DNA of 64,000 nucleotides, from NCBI GenBank assembly GCA_963788935.1, contig CAWBIM010000017.1:440122-504121 (forward strand). The letters run 5' to 3'. Shown piece by piece: positions 35,279 through 43,908 of the stretch. Position numbers and translations under genes: made by a program. Every line of letters begins with the position of its first letter. Within the stretch, counting starts at the first letter, position 1. This DNA is from JAOPZW01 sp963788935 (GTDB lineage Bacteria > Actinomycetota > Thermoleophilia > Solirubrobacterales > Solirubrobacteraceae). The notes beneath the pieces are model-generated. The model was given only the letters and a program-made list of their open reading frames with translations. It ran no database searches and was not told where the DNA came from.

Positions 35279-36349
35279 TCAGGAAGGTGCGGGCGCCACG
35301 CCCTTCGTCTCGCCGTCGTCGGCGGCTGCCGGGGGCGACGGCATCGTGCTCTCCTCGACGAGGTTGCGCTGGACGAGCGTGTACAGCAGCCCGATCGACG
35401 GCAGCACGAGGACGACGGCGATGCCGAAGACGATCAAGACGCTGGTGAGCGTCGCGGTCGGAGCCGCGGCGTCGGCGATCGTGAGCTTCTGCGGCAGGAG
35501 GTAGGGGTGCTGCGCGACGCCCCAGCCCCAGATCACGGCGGCGACGGCGCCGACCGCGAGCGGGCGAGCCCCGCGCCGCGCGCCGCGGCGAAGCAGGACG
35601 AGCACGGCGAGGCCGCAGAGGAGCGAGAGGATCACGAGCGGCAGCCCGTCGCCGGTGAGGCCGTCGAAGAGGTACCTCGCGTCGCTGTGCAGCAGCACGA
35701 GGCCGGCGGCCGCGAGCCCTCCGGTGACGACCGCCGCGATCAGCGCGCGGGTGCTGAAGTAGCGCTCGAGGGCCGGCGCGCCGGCGCGCCGGGCGTCGCT
35801 GACGAGGAAGACCGCGGAGATGTACGCGCCCGTGGCGACGAACAGGGCCCCGATCAGCAGCGACAGCGGGTTGAGCCAGCTCGTCACGGCGTCGCCGGCG
35901 GCGTTCCCGACCGGCACCCGGCCACCCGCGATCGCGCCCACGACCGTGCCCATGAAGAAGGGCGTCAGCAGCGACGCCGCCCCGAAGAGCTCCTCGGATA
36001 CCACCCGGCCCCGGAACCGGCGGGCCGTCTTGTGGAACGCGAAGCCGGACCCGCGCAGGACGATGCCGAGCGCGGCCAGGCTGAGCGGGATGAACAGGGT
36101 CGAGAAGATCGCCTCGAACGCCGCCGAGAAGCCGGTCCAGAGGACCACCAGCACGAAGATCAGCCAGACGTGGTTGGCCTCCCACACGGGCCCGATCGCC
36201 CAGTCGATCAGCTCCCGCGGGGCCCGGCCACGGTCGCCACCGCCCGCCAGGAGACTCCAGAGGCCGGCCCCGAAATCCGCGCCGCCGAACACCGCGTACA
36301 TCGTCGCGCCGGTCCACAGCACGACCGCGACGGCGTCGGCGCTGCTCAT
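35279..36349 (-). CDS. cydB: Cytochrome bd ubiquinol oxidase subunit II
   Basis: The 356-aa subunit has the expected eight or nine helices and family motifs: YAVFGGADFGAGLWSLLAGG, IGPVWEANHVWLIFVLVVLW and FKT-type FHKTARRFRGRVVSEELFGA. It pairs with CydA to reduce oxygen to water from quinol with high affinity and without proton pumping. The ATG overlaps the cydA stop by 4 bp. No cydDC transporter genes follow in the window. Confidence 0.95.
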   Translation of the reverse strand: MSSADAVAVVLWTGATMYAVFGGADFGAGLWSLLAGGGDRGRAPRELIDWAIGPVWEANHVWLIFVLVVLWTGFSAAFEAIFSTLFIPLSLAALGIVLRGSGFAFHKTARRFRGRVVSEELFGAASLLTPFFMGTVVGAIAGGRVPVGNAAGDAVTSWLNPLSLLIGALFVATGAYISAVFLVSDARRAGAPALERYFSTRALIAAVVTGGLAAAGLVLLHSDARYLFDGLTGDGLPLVILSLLCGLAVLVLLRRGARRGARPLAVGAVAAVIWGWGVAQHPYLLPQKLTIADAAAPTATLTSVLIVFGIAVVLVLPSIGLLYTLVQRNLVEESTMPSPPAAADDGETKGVAPAPS

Positions 36350-37728
36350 CCCGAGCTCCCGGCGACGACCGCCGGCGGTTCGCTCGGGGCGGGGCCGTAC
36401 GGCACGTCGTCGTCGGGCTCGTCCGCCTCGCGCCAGCGCCGCGCCATCGCGCGCAGGGTGATGATGAGCGCGGCGCCGAGCAGCACGTAGAGCACCACGA
36501 CCGCGACGAACGAGACCCACACCCCATTCGCCTTCGTGACCGCGTCCTCGGTTCGCATCACGTTGTAGACGACCCACGGCTGACGGCCGACCTCCGTCAC
36601 GATCCACCCGCACTCGAGCGCGACGACCGCGGCCACGCCGGAGACGGCCGTCGCGCGGAGGAACCAGGGCGTCTGCGGGAAGTCGCGCTTGCGCCACCAG
36701 CCGAACGCGAGCCAGGCCCCCAGCGCGATCAGCATCGTGCAGATCCCGACCATGGTGTCGAACGCCCAGTGGAGCATCGTGTCGGCGGGCGGCCGGTCGT
36801 CCGGCGGGACGGTGTCCAGCCCGGTCACCTGGGTGCTGGTGCTCCAGCCCACCAGGAACGAGTCGAAGCCGGGGATCCCGAGTCCGCCCTTGACGCCGCT
36901 CGACGTGCAGCGGCCGTAGATGTACTCCGTCACGTGGGTCGAGGTCTTCTGGACGCACTCCATCGCCGCGAACTTGATGGGCTGATCCTCGGCGATGGCA
37001 CGGGCGGCCGTGTCGCCGACCGCGAACTGGATCGGCGTCGCGATACAGGCGACCGTCAGCGGGATCAGCAGGCCGAGGCGGTGGATCCGGTCGCGGCGGC
37101 CGCGCAGCATCCCGACCGCGTAGACGGAGGCGACGATGAAACCCGTGACGAGGTAGGCAGCCAGGATCATGTGCGGCACCTCGTAGGGCACCGCGGGGTT
37201 GAAGATCACCTTGAGGGGCTCCACCGAGGTGACATCGCCGGTGGTCGGCGAGAAGCCCTGCGGCTGGTTCATCCACGAGTTCACCGCGACGACCGAGAAC
37301 GCGCCGCCGAGGCCCGTGATGGCGATCGGCACGCCGGCCCAGAAGTGGGTCCAGGGCGCCAGGCGCTTCCAGCCGAAGATGTAGATCGCGACGAAGATCG
37401 CCTCGAGGAAGAAGAAGATGCCCTCGATCGCGAAGAGCACCCCGAAGACCTCTCCGAACCGCCCGGTGAACGCCGGCCACAGCAGCCCGAACTCGAACGA
37501 CAGCACGGTGCCCGTCACGGCGCCGACGGCGAACGTCACCGCGACGACCTTCGACCAGCGCCGCGCGAGCAGCAAGGCGTCCGCGTCGTCGTGGCGCAGC
37601 CCGCGGTAGTTGGCGATCAGCATGATCGCCGGGAACGCCACGCCCACCGATGCCAGGATGATGTGGAAGCCCAGCGTGAAGGCCATCTGGCTCCGCGCCG
37701 CCTCCAGCTGCGTTGCGAACGTCAGCAT
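36346..37728 (-). CDS. cydA: Cytochrome bd ubiquinol oxidase subunit I
   Basis: The 460-aa subunit carries heme ligands: His22 in TLGFHIILASVGV (heme b595), the His of YEVPHMILAAYLVTGF (b558) and the Met in WVVYNVMRTEDAVT. ALECGWIVTEVGRQPWVVYN is a hallmark stretch. Palindrome G lies 56 bp upstream with CAGTGT at the -10 position, giving a leader of about 21 nt. Placement in a stress regulon fits high-affinity respiration at low oxygen. Confidence 0.95.
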   Translation of the reverse strand: MLTFATQLEAARSQMAFTLGFHIILASVGVAFPAIMLIANYRGLRHDDADALLLARRWSKVVAVTFAVGAVTGTVLSFEFGLLWPAFTGRFGEVFGVLFAIEGIFFFLEAIFVAIYIFGWKRLAPWTHFWAGVPIAITGLGGAFSVVAVNSWMNQPQGFSPTTGDVTSVEPLKVIFNPAVPYEVPHMILAAYLVTGFIVASVYAVGMLRGRRDRIHRLGLLIPLTVACIATPIQFAVGDTAARAIAEDQPIKFAAMECVQKTSTHVTEYIYGRCTSSGVKGGLGIPGFDSFLVGWSTSTQVTGLDTVPPDDRPPADTMLHWAFDTMVGICTMLIALGAWLAFGWWRKRDFPQTPWFLRATAVSGVAAVVALECGWIVTEVGRQPWVVYNVMRTEDAVTKANGVWVSFVAVVVLYVLLGAALIITLRAMARRWREADEPDDDVPYGPAPSEPPAVVAGSSG

Positions 37729-37784
37729 CGCTGTCGACCCCGGCTCGATGGCCGCAACACTGCCGTCGGCGCCCCGCCGCGCCA

Positions 37785-37801
37785 TCACCCGAAACGGACG
37801 A
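37785..37801. promoter_or_regulatory. Regulon palindrome G upstream of cydAB
   Basis: TCACCC-GAAAC-GGACGA with CAGTGT (37757-37762, minus strand) exactly 23 nt away points at cydA. The same gap (37729-37974) separates cydA from the sensor kinase gene; no rightward -10 is at the matching distance. Confidence 0.7.
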
Positions 37802-37974
37802 TCCTTCGCGCGAGCACGATGACGACGAGCACGGTCGCGTGCGGACGCCCAGCGCGCACGGGGGCGTGCACCATTGATCCCGTGACCTGGCACCAAGAGG
37901 ATTGGGAGTGTGTCCTTCTCCTCTTGCGCGTCGTGTGCGTCCGCGGCGTCCGAGTGGGACCGGGCGGTGACTCG

Positions 37975-39804
37975 ATGAGTCCGGTCGTCGCGCGCCAAGC
38001 GCCGGCCGCCGATATGGCGCTGCTCGCTCCCGGCGTCGACACCACCATCCGCGGCTTGAGTGCTCGCACGGTGCAGCGCGCGATGGCGCTGGCCATCGTG
38101 CCCGTGGGGGCGTCCGCGGTGTGGCTGGCGGCAACCAGCGAGCACGTCGCGCACCCGGCGGCCACGGCGCTCTACCGCTGTTACCTGGCCGTGGTGCCGA
38201 TGCTGGTCGGCCTGTACTGGTGGCGCCGGCGCCCGGTCAGCCGATTCGGTCCGCTGTTGCTCGCCTTCGGCCTCGTGGCGTGGGTCATGTCGTGGCAGTC
38301 CTCGGACCGACCGCTGGCCTTCGACATCGGCGTGCTCGCCGAAGGGCCCATGACCTTCCTGACGTTCTATCTGTTCCTCGCCTTTCCGAGCGGGCGGCTG
38401 GCGACGAGCGCCGAGCGGCTGCTGATGGCCGCCTGGGCGGTCGTGCTCGCGGGCTTCTTCCTGCCCTGGGCGCTGGGGTCTCCGGTCATCGCCGGGGGCG
38501 GCCCCCTGTCGGAATGCGTCCCGGCGTGCCCGGAGAACGTGCTGCAGGTCGGTTCGTCGCCCCGACTCGTGGACTTCGCCGGCCGCTGGGAGACCTACAC
38601 CGGTCTGGCCGTCACGATCGCGACGCTGGCGGTGTATTGCTGGCGCCTGCACACCGCGTCGCGGCCGCGCCGCCGGGCGTTGATCGCCGTGGCCGCGACC
38701 TCGCTGCTGTTCCTCCCGATCTTCTTCACGTTCCACTTCTCGCGGCAGGTGCTCGAGCTCGACCCGGGCACGCTCCAGACGATGTCCTGGTTCGTCGTCG
38801 GGGCACGCGTCCTGCTTCCGCTCGGATTCCTCGTCGCCCTGTTCCAGGCCGAGCTGTTCGCCGGTGTCGCGCGCGGACGCCTGCTCGAGCAGGTCGTCAG
38901 ACGGCCTTCACCGCAGCGGTGGCGCGACGACGTCGCAGCCGCGCTGGACGACCCCGCCTTGCGCATGGGCTACTGGGACCCGGAGTCCGGTCGCTATCGA
39001 GAGCCCGACGGGCACGAGCTCACGGCGCCGGCGGACGGCTCGGGTCGCGCGTGGGTCGACATCGACCGCGAGGGGCGGACGGTCGCCGCGATGGTGATCG
39101 ACAGCGCCCTGGCCGAGGATCCCGAACTCGTGCGCGCCGCCGCGTCGGCGACCACACTGGCGGTCGAGAACGGCAACCTCGAGGGCGAGCTGCGCGAATC
39201 GCGCGCCCGGATCGTCGCGGCCGGGGACGCCGCGCGGCGGCGGATCGAGCGCGACCTGCACGACGGCGCCCAGCAGCGCCTCGTCGCGCTGCGCATCCAC
39301 CTGGGGATGGCGAGCGCGACGCTCGACGGATCCGCGCAGCAGACGCTCGTCGCCCGGCTCGGCACCGAGGTCGACGAGGCGCTCGACGATGTGCGCTCGA
39401 TCGCCGCGGGCGTGTATCCCAAGATTCTCGGCGATCTCGGGGTCGGCGCCGCGTTGCGTTCGGTCTCCCGCGCCGCGGCGATCCCGATCACGGTCGATGA
39501 CCGCTGGCAGCGCCGTCACCGGGACGACATCGAGCACGCGGTCTACTTCTCGTGCCTCGAGGCGCTGCAGAACGCGGCCAAGCACGCCGGGCCGGCCGCG
39601 ACGGCAACCGTGCGGCTCAGCGAGGAAGACGGCCGGGTGCGCTTCACGATCGAGGACGACGGCGTGGGCTTCGACCCGATGTCCGTCGACCGCGGCGCGG
39701 GTCTCGACAACATCGCCGACCGGGTGTCAGCGGCGGGCGGCGTGCTGTCCATCGAGTCCGCCCTCGGTCGCGGGACGAGCGTCAGCGGCCTGCTCCCGGC
39801 GTGA
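37975..39804 (+). CDS. HisKA_3 (DesK/NarX-type) sensor histidine kinase
   Basis: The 609-aa kinase has about eight TM helices over residues 30-290 and a periplasmic loop with two Cys (GGPLSECVPACPENVLQVGS) that could be redox-active. A linker precedes the phosphoacceptor helix ARRRIERDLHDGAQQRLVAL, with His429. The HATPase_c domain has YFSCLEALQNAAKHAGPAAT and DDGVGFDPMSVDRGAGLDNI. It is an orphan next to cydAB; its partner may be one of the NarL-type regulators at 51-52.7 kb. Confidence 0.9.
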   Translation: MSPVVARQAPAADMALLAPGVDTTIRGLSARTVQRAMALAIVPVGASAVWLAATSEHVAHPAATALYRCYLAVVPMLVGLYWWRRRPVSRFGPLLLAFGLVAWVMSWQSSDRPLAFDIGVLAEGPMTFLTFYLFLAFPSGRLATSAERLLMAAWAVVLAGFFLPWALGSPVIAGGGPLSECVPACPENVLQVGSSPRLVDFAGRWETYTGLAVTIATLAVYCWRLHTASRPRRRALIAVAATSLLFLPIFFTFHFSRQVLELDPGTLQTMSWFVVGARVLLPLGFLVALFQAELFAGVARGRLLEQVVRRPSPQRWRDDVAAALDDPALRMGYWDPESGRYREPDGHELTAPADGSGRAWVDIDREGRTVAAMVIDSALAEDPELVRAAASATTLAVENGNLEGELRESRARIVAAGDAARRRIERDLHDGAQQRLVALRIHLGMASATLDGSAQQTLVARLGTEVDEALDDVRSIAAGVYPKILGDLGVGAALRSVSRAAAIPITVDDRWQRRHRDDIEHAVYFSCLEALQNAAKHAGPAATATVRLSEEDGRVRFTIEDDGVGFDPMSVDRGAGLDNIADRVSAAGGVLSIESALGRGTSVSGLLPA

Positions 39805-40481
39805 GCGTCGTTCGAACGTCGCGCTCGACGGCGCGCTCGAGCCCCCGAATGCGCCGGAACCGCGGGGACTTGGAGGTGCGCCCGGTGCGCAGCGTGGCGA
39901 GCGCGCACACCAGGAAGCACGCCGCTCCGGCGGAAGTCGTCCAGTTCGCCGCGGCCAGGTCGAGGATCGAGCCGCGCGACGGGACCAGATAGCCGGCGAC
40001 GGCCGAGATCCCGAAGAGCACGCAGCCGAGGAGATTGACGGACGGCTCCCACCAGCCGGCGTGGTCGCGCGCCGGGCGCCAGCCGTTGCGCGTCGGAGGC
40101 GCGGTACGCGATCGCACCCGAGACGAGGAAGCAGACCGAGCCGAACGCATCCGGCCGCCACACGAGGCTGTCGTACACAGCCTGAGGGGGCGCCGTGTCG
40201 AGGGCGTGACCCGTCGAGATGTTGAAGAAGACCGTCCCGGCGGACTGCACGGCGGCCGTCCAGATCGCCGCGCGCCGCGCGGCCGGAGAGCTGTGGTCGG
40301 CGAGGGCGAGCCGGAGCTGGAGCCCGCCTCCGATGGTGAACAGGATCGAGCCCACGAAGAACGTGATCGCGACCGCGGTGCTGCCCACGAGCCCGGCGTA
40401 GCCGGGGAACGGCCCGATCAGGAAGCACGCCGACCCGGTCGCGAAGAAGAGCGCCATCCAGCGCTCGCGCGTGATCGACAT
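39782..40481 (-). CDS. YrhK-like membrane protein; one frameshift
   Basis: MSITRERWMALFFATGSACF starts a protein of about 230 aa with six or so helices in paired blocks. The pattern GSTAVAITFFVGSILFTIGG, and later NLLGCVLFGISAVAGYLVPS, is like YrhK-type domains. The frame changes near 40090 between YRASDAQRLAPGARP and WWEPSVNLLGCV. Palindrome H ends 34 bp before the ATG with GACCGT at -12 to -7, so the transcript should be leaderless. The 3' end overlaps the kinase stop by 23 bp. Confidence 0.65.
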
Positions 40482-40515
40482 CGCGCGACGGTCCCGCACC
40501 TCGAGGCGCGGCGCA

Positions 40516-40532
40516 TCACCCGATCCGGCTGA
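40516..40532. promoter_or_regulatory. Regulon palindrome H with -10 GACCGT
   Basis: TCACCC-GATCC-GGCTGA is 34 bp from ATG 40481 on the minus strand. GACCGT is at 40488-40493. Confidence 0.7.
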
Positions 40533-40548
40533 TTCACACGAGCCCGCT

Positions 40549-40565
40549 TCATCCCATCGGGGTGA
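40549..40565. promoter_or_regulatory. Regulon palindrome I (between YrhK-like gene and gadB)
   Basis: TCATCC-CATCG-GGGTGA is centred 33 bp from palindrome H and 82 bp before gadB. It may be the upstream tandem site for H, the site for gadB (only a weak TGTGGT lies at the -10 distance), or both. Confidence 0.6.
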
Positions 40566-40647
40566 TGAGGCGACGGCCCCGGTGCGGTGTGGTGCGAGAC
40601 GACGTCGCACCTCGCCGGCGTCGTTGCCGACACCAGGAGCAGCTCGA

Positions 40648-42024
40648 GTGACCATCGAACAGATCGCCCAAGACGCCGGCCGCTACGGGAACGCCTTCCT
40701 CCTGAGCGACGCGCCCGACCACAGGCTGCCGCAGACCGGCATGCCGGCGGTCGACGCGATGCGGCTGCTCGGCGAGGAGGTCGTCCTCGACGGCATGCCG
40801 CTGCGCAACCTGGCGACGTTCGTGACGACGTGGATGGAGCCCGAGGCCCAGCGCATCATCGCCGAGAACCTCCACCGCAACTACATCGACCACGCCGAGT
40901 ACCCGCAGACGGCGGAGATCGAGCAGCGCTGCATCCGGATGCTCGCCGACCTGTTCCACGCGCCCGCCGAGACGACCGGCACGCGGACCCAGGGATCGTC
41001 CGAGGCGATCATGCTCGGTGCGCTGTCGCTGAAGTGGAAGTGGCGCGAGCGGCGCCAGGCGGCGGGGAAGTCGACCGACCGCCCGAACCTCGTGTTCGGC
41101 GGCGACGTGCACGTCGTGTGGGACAAGTTCTGTCGCTACTTCGACGTCGAGCCGCGGATCATCCCGTTGCAGCCCGACCGGTTCACGATCGGACCCGAGG
41201 ACGTCGAGCCGCACGTCGACGAGAACACGATCGGGGTCGCCGCCGTCCTGGGGACGACGTTCACCGGGCACGCCGACGACATCGTCGGGATCAACGACCT
41301 GCTGGTGCGTCTGCACGACGAGCGCGGCCTCGACGTCCCGCTGCACATCGACGGTGCGAGCGGCGGCTTCGTGTGGCCGTTCCTGTACCCGGACTCGGCC
41401 TGGGACTTCCGCCTCGAGCGGGTGCGCTCGATCAACGTGTCCGGCCACAAGTACGGACTCGTGTACCCGGGCCTCGGCTGGCTCGTGTTCCGGGAGCCGA
41501 GCGATCTGCCCGAGGATCTCGTGTTCTACGAGAACTACCTCGGCAAGCGCGACGCGACGTTCACGCTGAACTTCTCCACGGGCGCCGCCATGGTCCTCGC
41601 GCAGTACTACAACTTCGTGCGCTACGGCCACGACGGCTACCGCTACATCATGGAGACGATGCAGGCGAACGCCGCCGCGCTCGCCGACCGGATCGTCGAG
41701 ACCGGCTACTTCGAGCTCGTCGGCGACCCCGGCGCCGAGCAGCTCCCGCTCGTCGCGTTCAAGCTCGCCGGAGAACGGGACTACGACGAGTTCGACATCG
41801 CCGCCCAGCTCGCCGCCGAGCGCGGCTGGATGGTGCCCGCGTACACGCTGCCGCCGAACGCCGAGCACGTCACGATCATGCGGGCGCTGGTCAAGCAGAC
41901 CCTTGGCCGTGCGCGAGTCGACACGCTCGCCGACGACATCGCCGAAGCCTGCGCCACGCTCGACGCGAAGGGCGGGCTGCACGAGATCGACCGCCGCCGC
42001 GTCAAGACCAACCCGGGATTCTGA
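40648..42024 (+). CDS. gadB: Glutamate decarboxylase
   Basis: The 458-aa PLP enzyme converts glutamate to GABA and consumes a cytoplasmic proton, a classic acid-resistance reaction. Lys268 in INVSGHKYGLVYPGLGWL binds PLP. Other motifs are NYIDHAEYPQTAEIEQRCIR, TGTRTQGSSEAIMLGAL and LHIDGASGGFVWPFLYPD. The GTG at 40648 has AGGAG 8 bp upstream. No GadC antiporter is visible in the window, so GABA export is unexplained. Confidence 0.95.
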   Translation: MTIEQIAQDAGRYGNAFLLSDAPDHRLPQTGMPAVDAMRLLGEEVVLDGMPLRNLATFVTTWMEPEAQRIIAENLHRNYIDHAEYPQTAEIEQRCIRMLADLFHAPAETTGTRTQGSSEAIMLGALSLKWKWRERRQAAGKSTDRPNLVFGGDVHVVWDKFCRYFDVEPRIIPLQPDRFTIGPEDVEPHVDENTIGVAAVLGTTFTGHADDIVGINDLLVRLHDERGLDVPLHIDGASGGFVWPFLYPDSAWDFRLERVRSINVSGHKYGLVYPGLGWLVFREPSDLPEDLVFYENYLGKRDATFTLNFSTGAAMVLAQYYNFVRYGHDGYRYIMETMQANAAALADRIVETGYFELVGDPGAEQLPLVAFKLAGERDYDEFDIAAQLAAERGWMVPAYTLPPNAEHVTIMRALVKQTLGRARVDTLADDIAEACATLDAKGGLHEIDRRRVKTNPGF

Positions 42025-42031
42025 GCCCGGT

Positions 42032-42051
42032 GGCCGCCACCGAGGGCGGCC
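42032..42051. terminator. Bidirectional hairpin between gadB and the amidotransferase
   Basis: GGCCGCC-ACCGAG-GGCGGCC is a 7-bp stem with a 6-nt loop between convergent stops. Confidence 0.5.
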
Positions 42052-42081
42052 GACGCTCCTTCTGAGCGCCGGCCGGCCGCC

Positions 42082-42936
42082 TCACGCGCTGATGGGCACC
42101 CCGGGAGACGGCGCCTTGGGGCGGAACGGGCGCAGCTCGTCGTGGCCACGCCCCACGACGCCGCAACTGGCTTCGGGCACCTCGTTCCAGACGCCTTCCA
42201 CATCGCCGAGCGGCTCGGACACGATCAGCCGTGTGTCCGCCGAGACCTGCTGGAACAGCTCGCGCTCGGGGTAGAGCTTGCGCAGCGTCGGGATGTCGGT
42301 CGTGTAGAAGAGCGAGCGCGACTTGCCCTCGGTCGAGTAGCGGAACGCCCAGATGCCCTCGCCGTCGGTCGTGGCGATCGTGCCCTGGAACGGGTTGGGA
42401 ACGCCGCGCCGCTTGCCGACGTCCTCGACGAACCCGATCGCCCGCGCGACCGCGTCCTGGGGATCGTCCTCGAGGCCGAACGTCAACGCGAGGTGGAAGA
42501 GGATCTCGGTGTCGGTCTGCCCCTGGATGTGCGGATACAACGACGGATCGACCGCGAGGACGAGGTCGCGCTTGATCGTGGCGAGCTCGTTGATGTAGCC
42601 GTTGTGCATGAACAGCCAGCGGTCGTGGCGGAACGGGTGGCAGTTCGTCTGCTGGACGGCGCTGCCGATCGCCGCCCGGATATGGCTGAAGAAGTGCGAC
42701 GACGTGATGTGCCCGGAGAGCTCGAGCAGGTTCTGGTCGTTCCATGCCGGCTCGATGCTGTGGAAGACCCCCGGGATGTGGCCCGTGCCGTACCACCCGA
42801 GGCCGAAGCCGTCGCCGTTCGTCTCCTCGGCGCCGAGACGCGAGTGCAGGCTCTGGTTGATCAGCGAGTTGCCCGGCGCGTACAGCGCTTCCTTGAGCAG
42901 GATCGGGGAGCCGGAGTAGGCGAGCCAGCGGCACAT
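42082..42936 (-). CDS. Class II glutamine amidotransferase (YafJ-like)
   Basis: The 284-aa protein starts MCRWLAYSGSPI, leaving Cys2 as the N-terminal nucleophile after Met removal. It has the Ntn glutaminase motifs ETNGDGFGLGWY, SHIRAAIGSAVQQTNCHPFR and FMHNGYINELATIK. No synthetase domain is attached, so the acceptor of the ammonia (or a hydrolase role, as in EgtC-like proteins) is open. It lies 22 bp after the DUF7144 gene with an AAAGGAG-type SD. Confidence 0.9.
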   Translation of the reverse strand: MCRWLAYSGSPILLKEALYAPGNSLINQSLHSRLGAEETNGDGFGLGWYGTGHIPGVFHSIEPAWNDQNLLELSGHITSSHFFSHIRAAIGSAVQQTNCHPFRHDRWLFMHNGYINELATIKRDLVLAVDPSLYPHIQGQTDTEILFHLALTFGLEDDPQDAVARAIGFVEDVGKRRGVPNPFQGTIATTDGEGIWAFRYSTEGKSRSLFYTTDIPTLRKLYPERELFQQVSADTRLIVSEPLGDVEGVWNEVPEASCGVVGRGHDELRPFRPKAPSPGVPISA

Positions 42937-42958
42937 GTGCCGCTCCTTTCTGTGGGGA

Positions 42959-43402
42959 TCAGACCGCTCGGTGCTGGCCGCCGTACACGGCGAGCCCGTA
43001 GATCACGAGGATGTCGACCGCGAACACCGCCAGGGACCAGAGCGGATAGGCCGGGATGGACATCAACGCGCCGATGGCGCTGAGGCCCGCCGTGCCGATG
43101 CCGAACCACTGCCCGAACTTGTTGCCCTTCCAGATCGAGAGCGCCGCGCCGAGCTGCAGCGCCGCGAGGGCCAGCGTGACCCATCCCCAGGTGTTCAGGT
43201 CGCTGAGGATGTACTTCGTGTCGTTGGCGAAGAACGTCGAGTTGCCGATCGCGGCGATCCCGTAGATCGCGTTCAGGATCGCGACGAGCACCAGCATCAT
43301 CCCGGCGAACAGGACCCAGCCCGCGCCGCGCGGTTCCTGGTAGGGACCGACGGGCGCGCCCGTCGCCCCCCTCGACTGCATTTCCGCGTCGAACATCGTC
43401 AT
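42959..43402 (-). CDS. DUF7144-like four-helix membrane protein
   Basis: The 147-aa protein has four helices, with GWVLFAGMMLVLVAILNAIY, NTWGWVTLALAALQLGAALS and YPLWSLAVFAVDILVIYGLA. AAGGAGCAGAC precedes the ATG. Such proteins are frequent beside stress-type genes in actinobacteria; the function is unknown. Confidence 0.75.
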   Translation of the reverse strand: MTMFDAEMQSRGATGAPVGPYQEPRGAGWVLFAGMMLVLVAILNAIYGIAAIGNSTFFANDTKYILSDLNTWGWVTLALAALQLGAALSIWKGNKFGQWFGIGTAGLSAIGALMSIPAYPLWSLAVFAVDILVIYGLAVYGGQHRAV

Positions 43403-43857
43403 GTCTGCTCCTTGGTTCTCATGGCTTCTGGAAGACGTGTGCGCCTCTGCGCGTCAATGGCGGCAGCTCCGCGTGGGCTCGCGCCTCCTGTCGTTGACAC
43501 GGTCCGTAGCGTCGCCGTCGGCACCCGCTCGGGGCAACGGCGCACGCACCACAGCCGCACGGGTGCGGACCCCCGGGGGTCGGCGCTGCCCGCGGCGCCC
43601 GTGTCGGCGCGCGTCGGCGCGGACGAGCACGCCCTGACGTAGTCGGCGAACTCGCGCTCGAAGTCCGGCCAGCTCACCGGGCCGGCCGGCGGAGGGCCCT
43701 GCGGCGGCCGGCGACGACCCCCGCCTCCTCCGCCGTCCGACCCATCGCTCTCATCCGGTCCGTGGCGCTTCGCGATCTCGCGGCGCAGCCAGATGACGAG
43801 CACGACGACGACCGCGGTCGCGAGTCCGATGGCGACAGGGATCCACACGATGGCCAT
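43399..43857 (-). CDS. Small single-pass membrane protein with low-complexity tail
   Basis: From ATG 43857 the product is MAIVWIPVAIGLATAVVVVL, then VIWLRREIAKRHG, a Gly/Asp-rich stretch and SWPDFEREFADYVRA. The WPDFEREFADYV segment looks conserved. The final 70 residues or so (from CSSAPTRADTG) look non-coding in composition, although the stop overlaps the next ATG (ATGA). A frameshift after FADYV could have removed the natural stop. Residues before about 80 are the reliable part. Confidence 0.5.
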   Translation of the reverse strand: MAIVWIPVAIGLATAVVVVLVIWLRREIAKRHGPDESDGSDGGGGGGRRRPPQGPPPAGPVSWPDFEREFADYVRACSSAPTRADTGAAGSADPRGSAPVRLWCVRRCPERVPTATLRTVSTTGGASPRGAAAIDAQRRTRLPEAMRTKEQT

Positions 43858-43908
43858 GGGCGGCGGCATGCGGCGCCGGGCCCGGAGGCCCGGCGACGGA
43901 TGTGCGAG

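Noticed and set aside
36769..37974. Long plus-strand open frame across cydA (antisense)
   Set aside because: It is antisense to clearly conserved cydA and yields Asp/Arg/Glu-rich low-complexity sequence typical of GC-rich shadow frames; only its end (from 37975) is the kinase.
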